From Janthinobacterium sp. 17J80-10 (GTDB lineage: Bacteria; Pseudomonadota; Gammaproteobacteria; Burkholderiales; Burkholderiaceae_D), in the NCBI RefSeq assembly GCF_004114795.1, contig NZ_CP035311.1:620001-684000 (forward strand): 64,000 nt of DNA, written 5' to 3'. This document shows, piece by piece, positions 63,993 through 64,000 of this stretch. Within the stretch, counting starts at the first letter, position 1. The number at the start of each line of letters is the position of its first letter. A program made the position numbers and the translations under genes. The notes under the pieces were generated by a model. The model made no database searches and was not told where the DNA came from. It saw only the letters and a program-made list of their open reading frames with translations.

Positions 63993-64000
63993 CCCCGCCT

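Overview
The window looks like a stretch of chromosome from a betaproteobacterium, most probably Burkholderiales and possibly Oxalobacteraceae. This is inferred from high-GC coding DNA, a proteobacterial-type gshA with gshB followed by a EIIA/HPr/EI phosphotransferase set, gatCAB divergent from mreBCD-mrdA-rodA, and the rsmI / lpoA-yraN-diaA-dolP block. The DNA is densely coding (about 61 genes). I see no rRNA, tRNA, CRISPR array, insertion sequence or prophage.

Layout. 1-5.6 kb: acyl-CoA synthetase, an orphan branched-chain amino-acid-type binding protein, isovaleryl-CoA dehydrogenase and a TetR regulator (leucine/isovalerate catabolism). 5.6-8.9 kb: ubiK, then a nitrogen-control operon (porin-glnK-amtB) behind a sigma-54 promoter with two NtrC-like sites. 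9.0-13.9 kb: gshA-gshB and an incomplete, probably regulatory PTS. 14.0-19.8 kb: a six-gene translationally coupled lipid operon resembling E. coli ynbABCD plus a PlsC-type acyltransferase. 19.9-24.1 kb: a SAM-II riboswitch with a visible antiterminator/terminator switch ahead of metX-metW, then ampG and an M48 peptidase. 24.3-26.6 kb: two HD-GYP proteins in tandem. 26.6-29.0 kb: exonuclease III, pyrE and a DUF4124 protein. 29.0-32.3 kb: gatCAB (minus strand). 32.6-39.9 kb: the rod-shape and elongasome cluster mreB, mreCD, mrdA, rodA, rlpA. 39.9-44.7 kb: rsmI divergent from lpoA-yraN-diaA-dolP, then DsrE-like and TlpA-like proteins. 45.0-49.4 kb: an orphan sensor kinase, a small protein, and mscS with a LysR gene. 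49.5-58.6 kb: a LysR regulator divergent from an MFS transporter, followed by CoA-transferase, HMG-CoA lyase, semialdehyde dehydrogenase, GMC oxidoreductase and a second orphan binding protein. 58.7-64 kb: a 7TM-PAS-GGDEF-EAL protein, a FeeM-like N-acyltransferase, a DMT exporter and a small ORF.

How the genes may work together. The most interesting uncharacterised system is the ynb-like operon. It holds an acyltransferase, a CDP-diacylglycerol synthase-like enzyme, a CDP-alcohol transferase, a hydrolase-methyltransferase fusion and a PAP2/dual-specificity phosphatase fusion, which is almost a complete kit for building and tailoring an unknown phospholipid. The 50-58.6 kb genes can be ordered into a plausible route from a branched hydroxy-alcohol (mevalonate is one candidate) through an aldehyde, an acid and an acyl-CoA to acetyl-CoA and acetoacetate. 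Regulation visible in the sequence includes the SAM-II attenuator, the NtrC/sigma-54 module, several strong intrinsic terminators (two of them bidirectional) and candidate operators upstream of ivd and of the sensor kinase.
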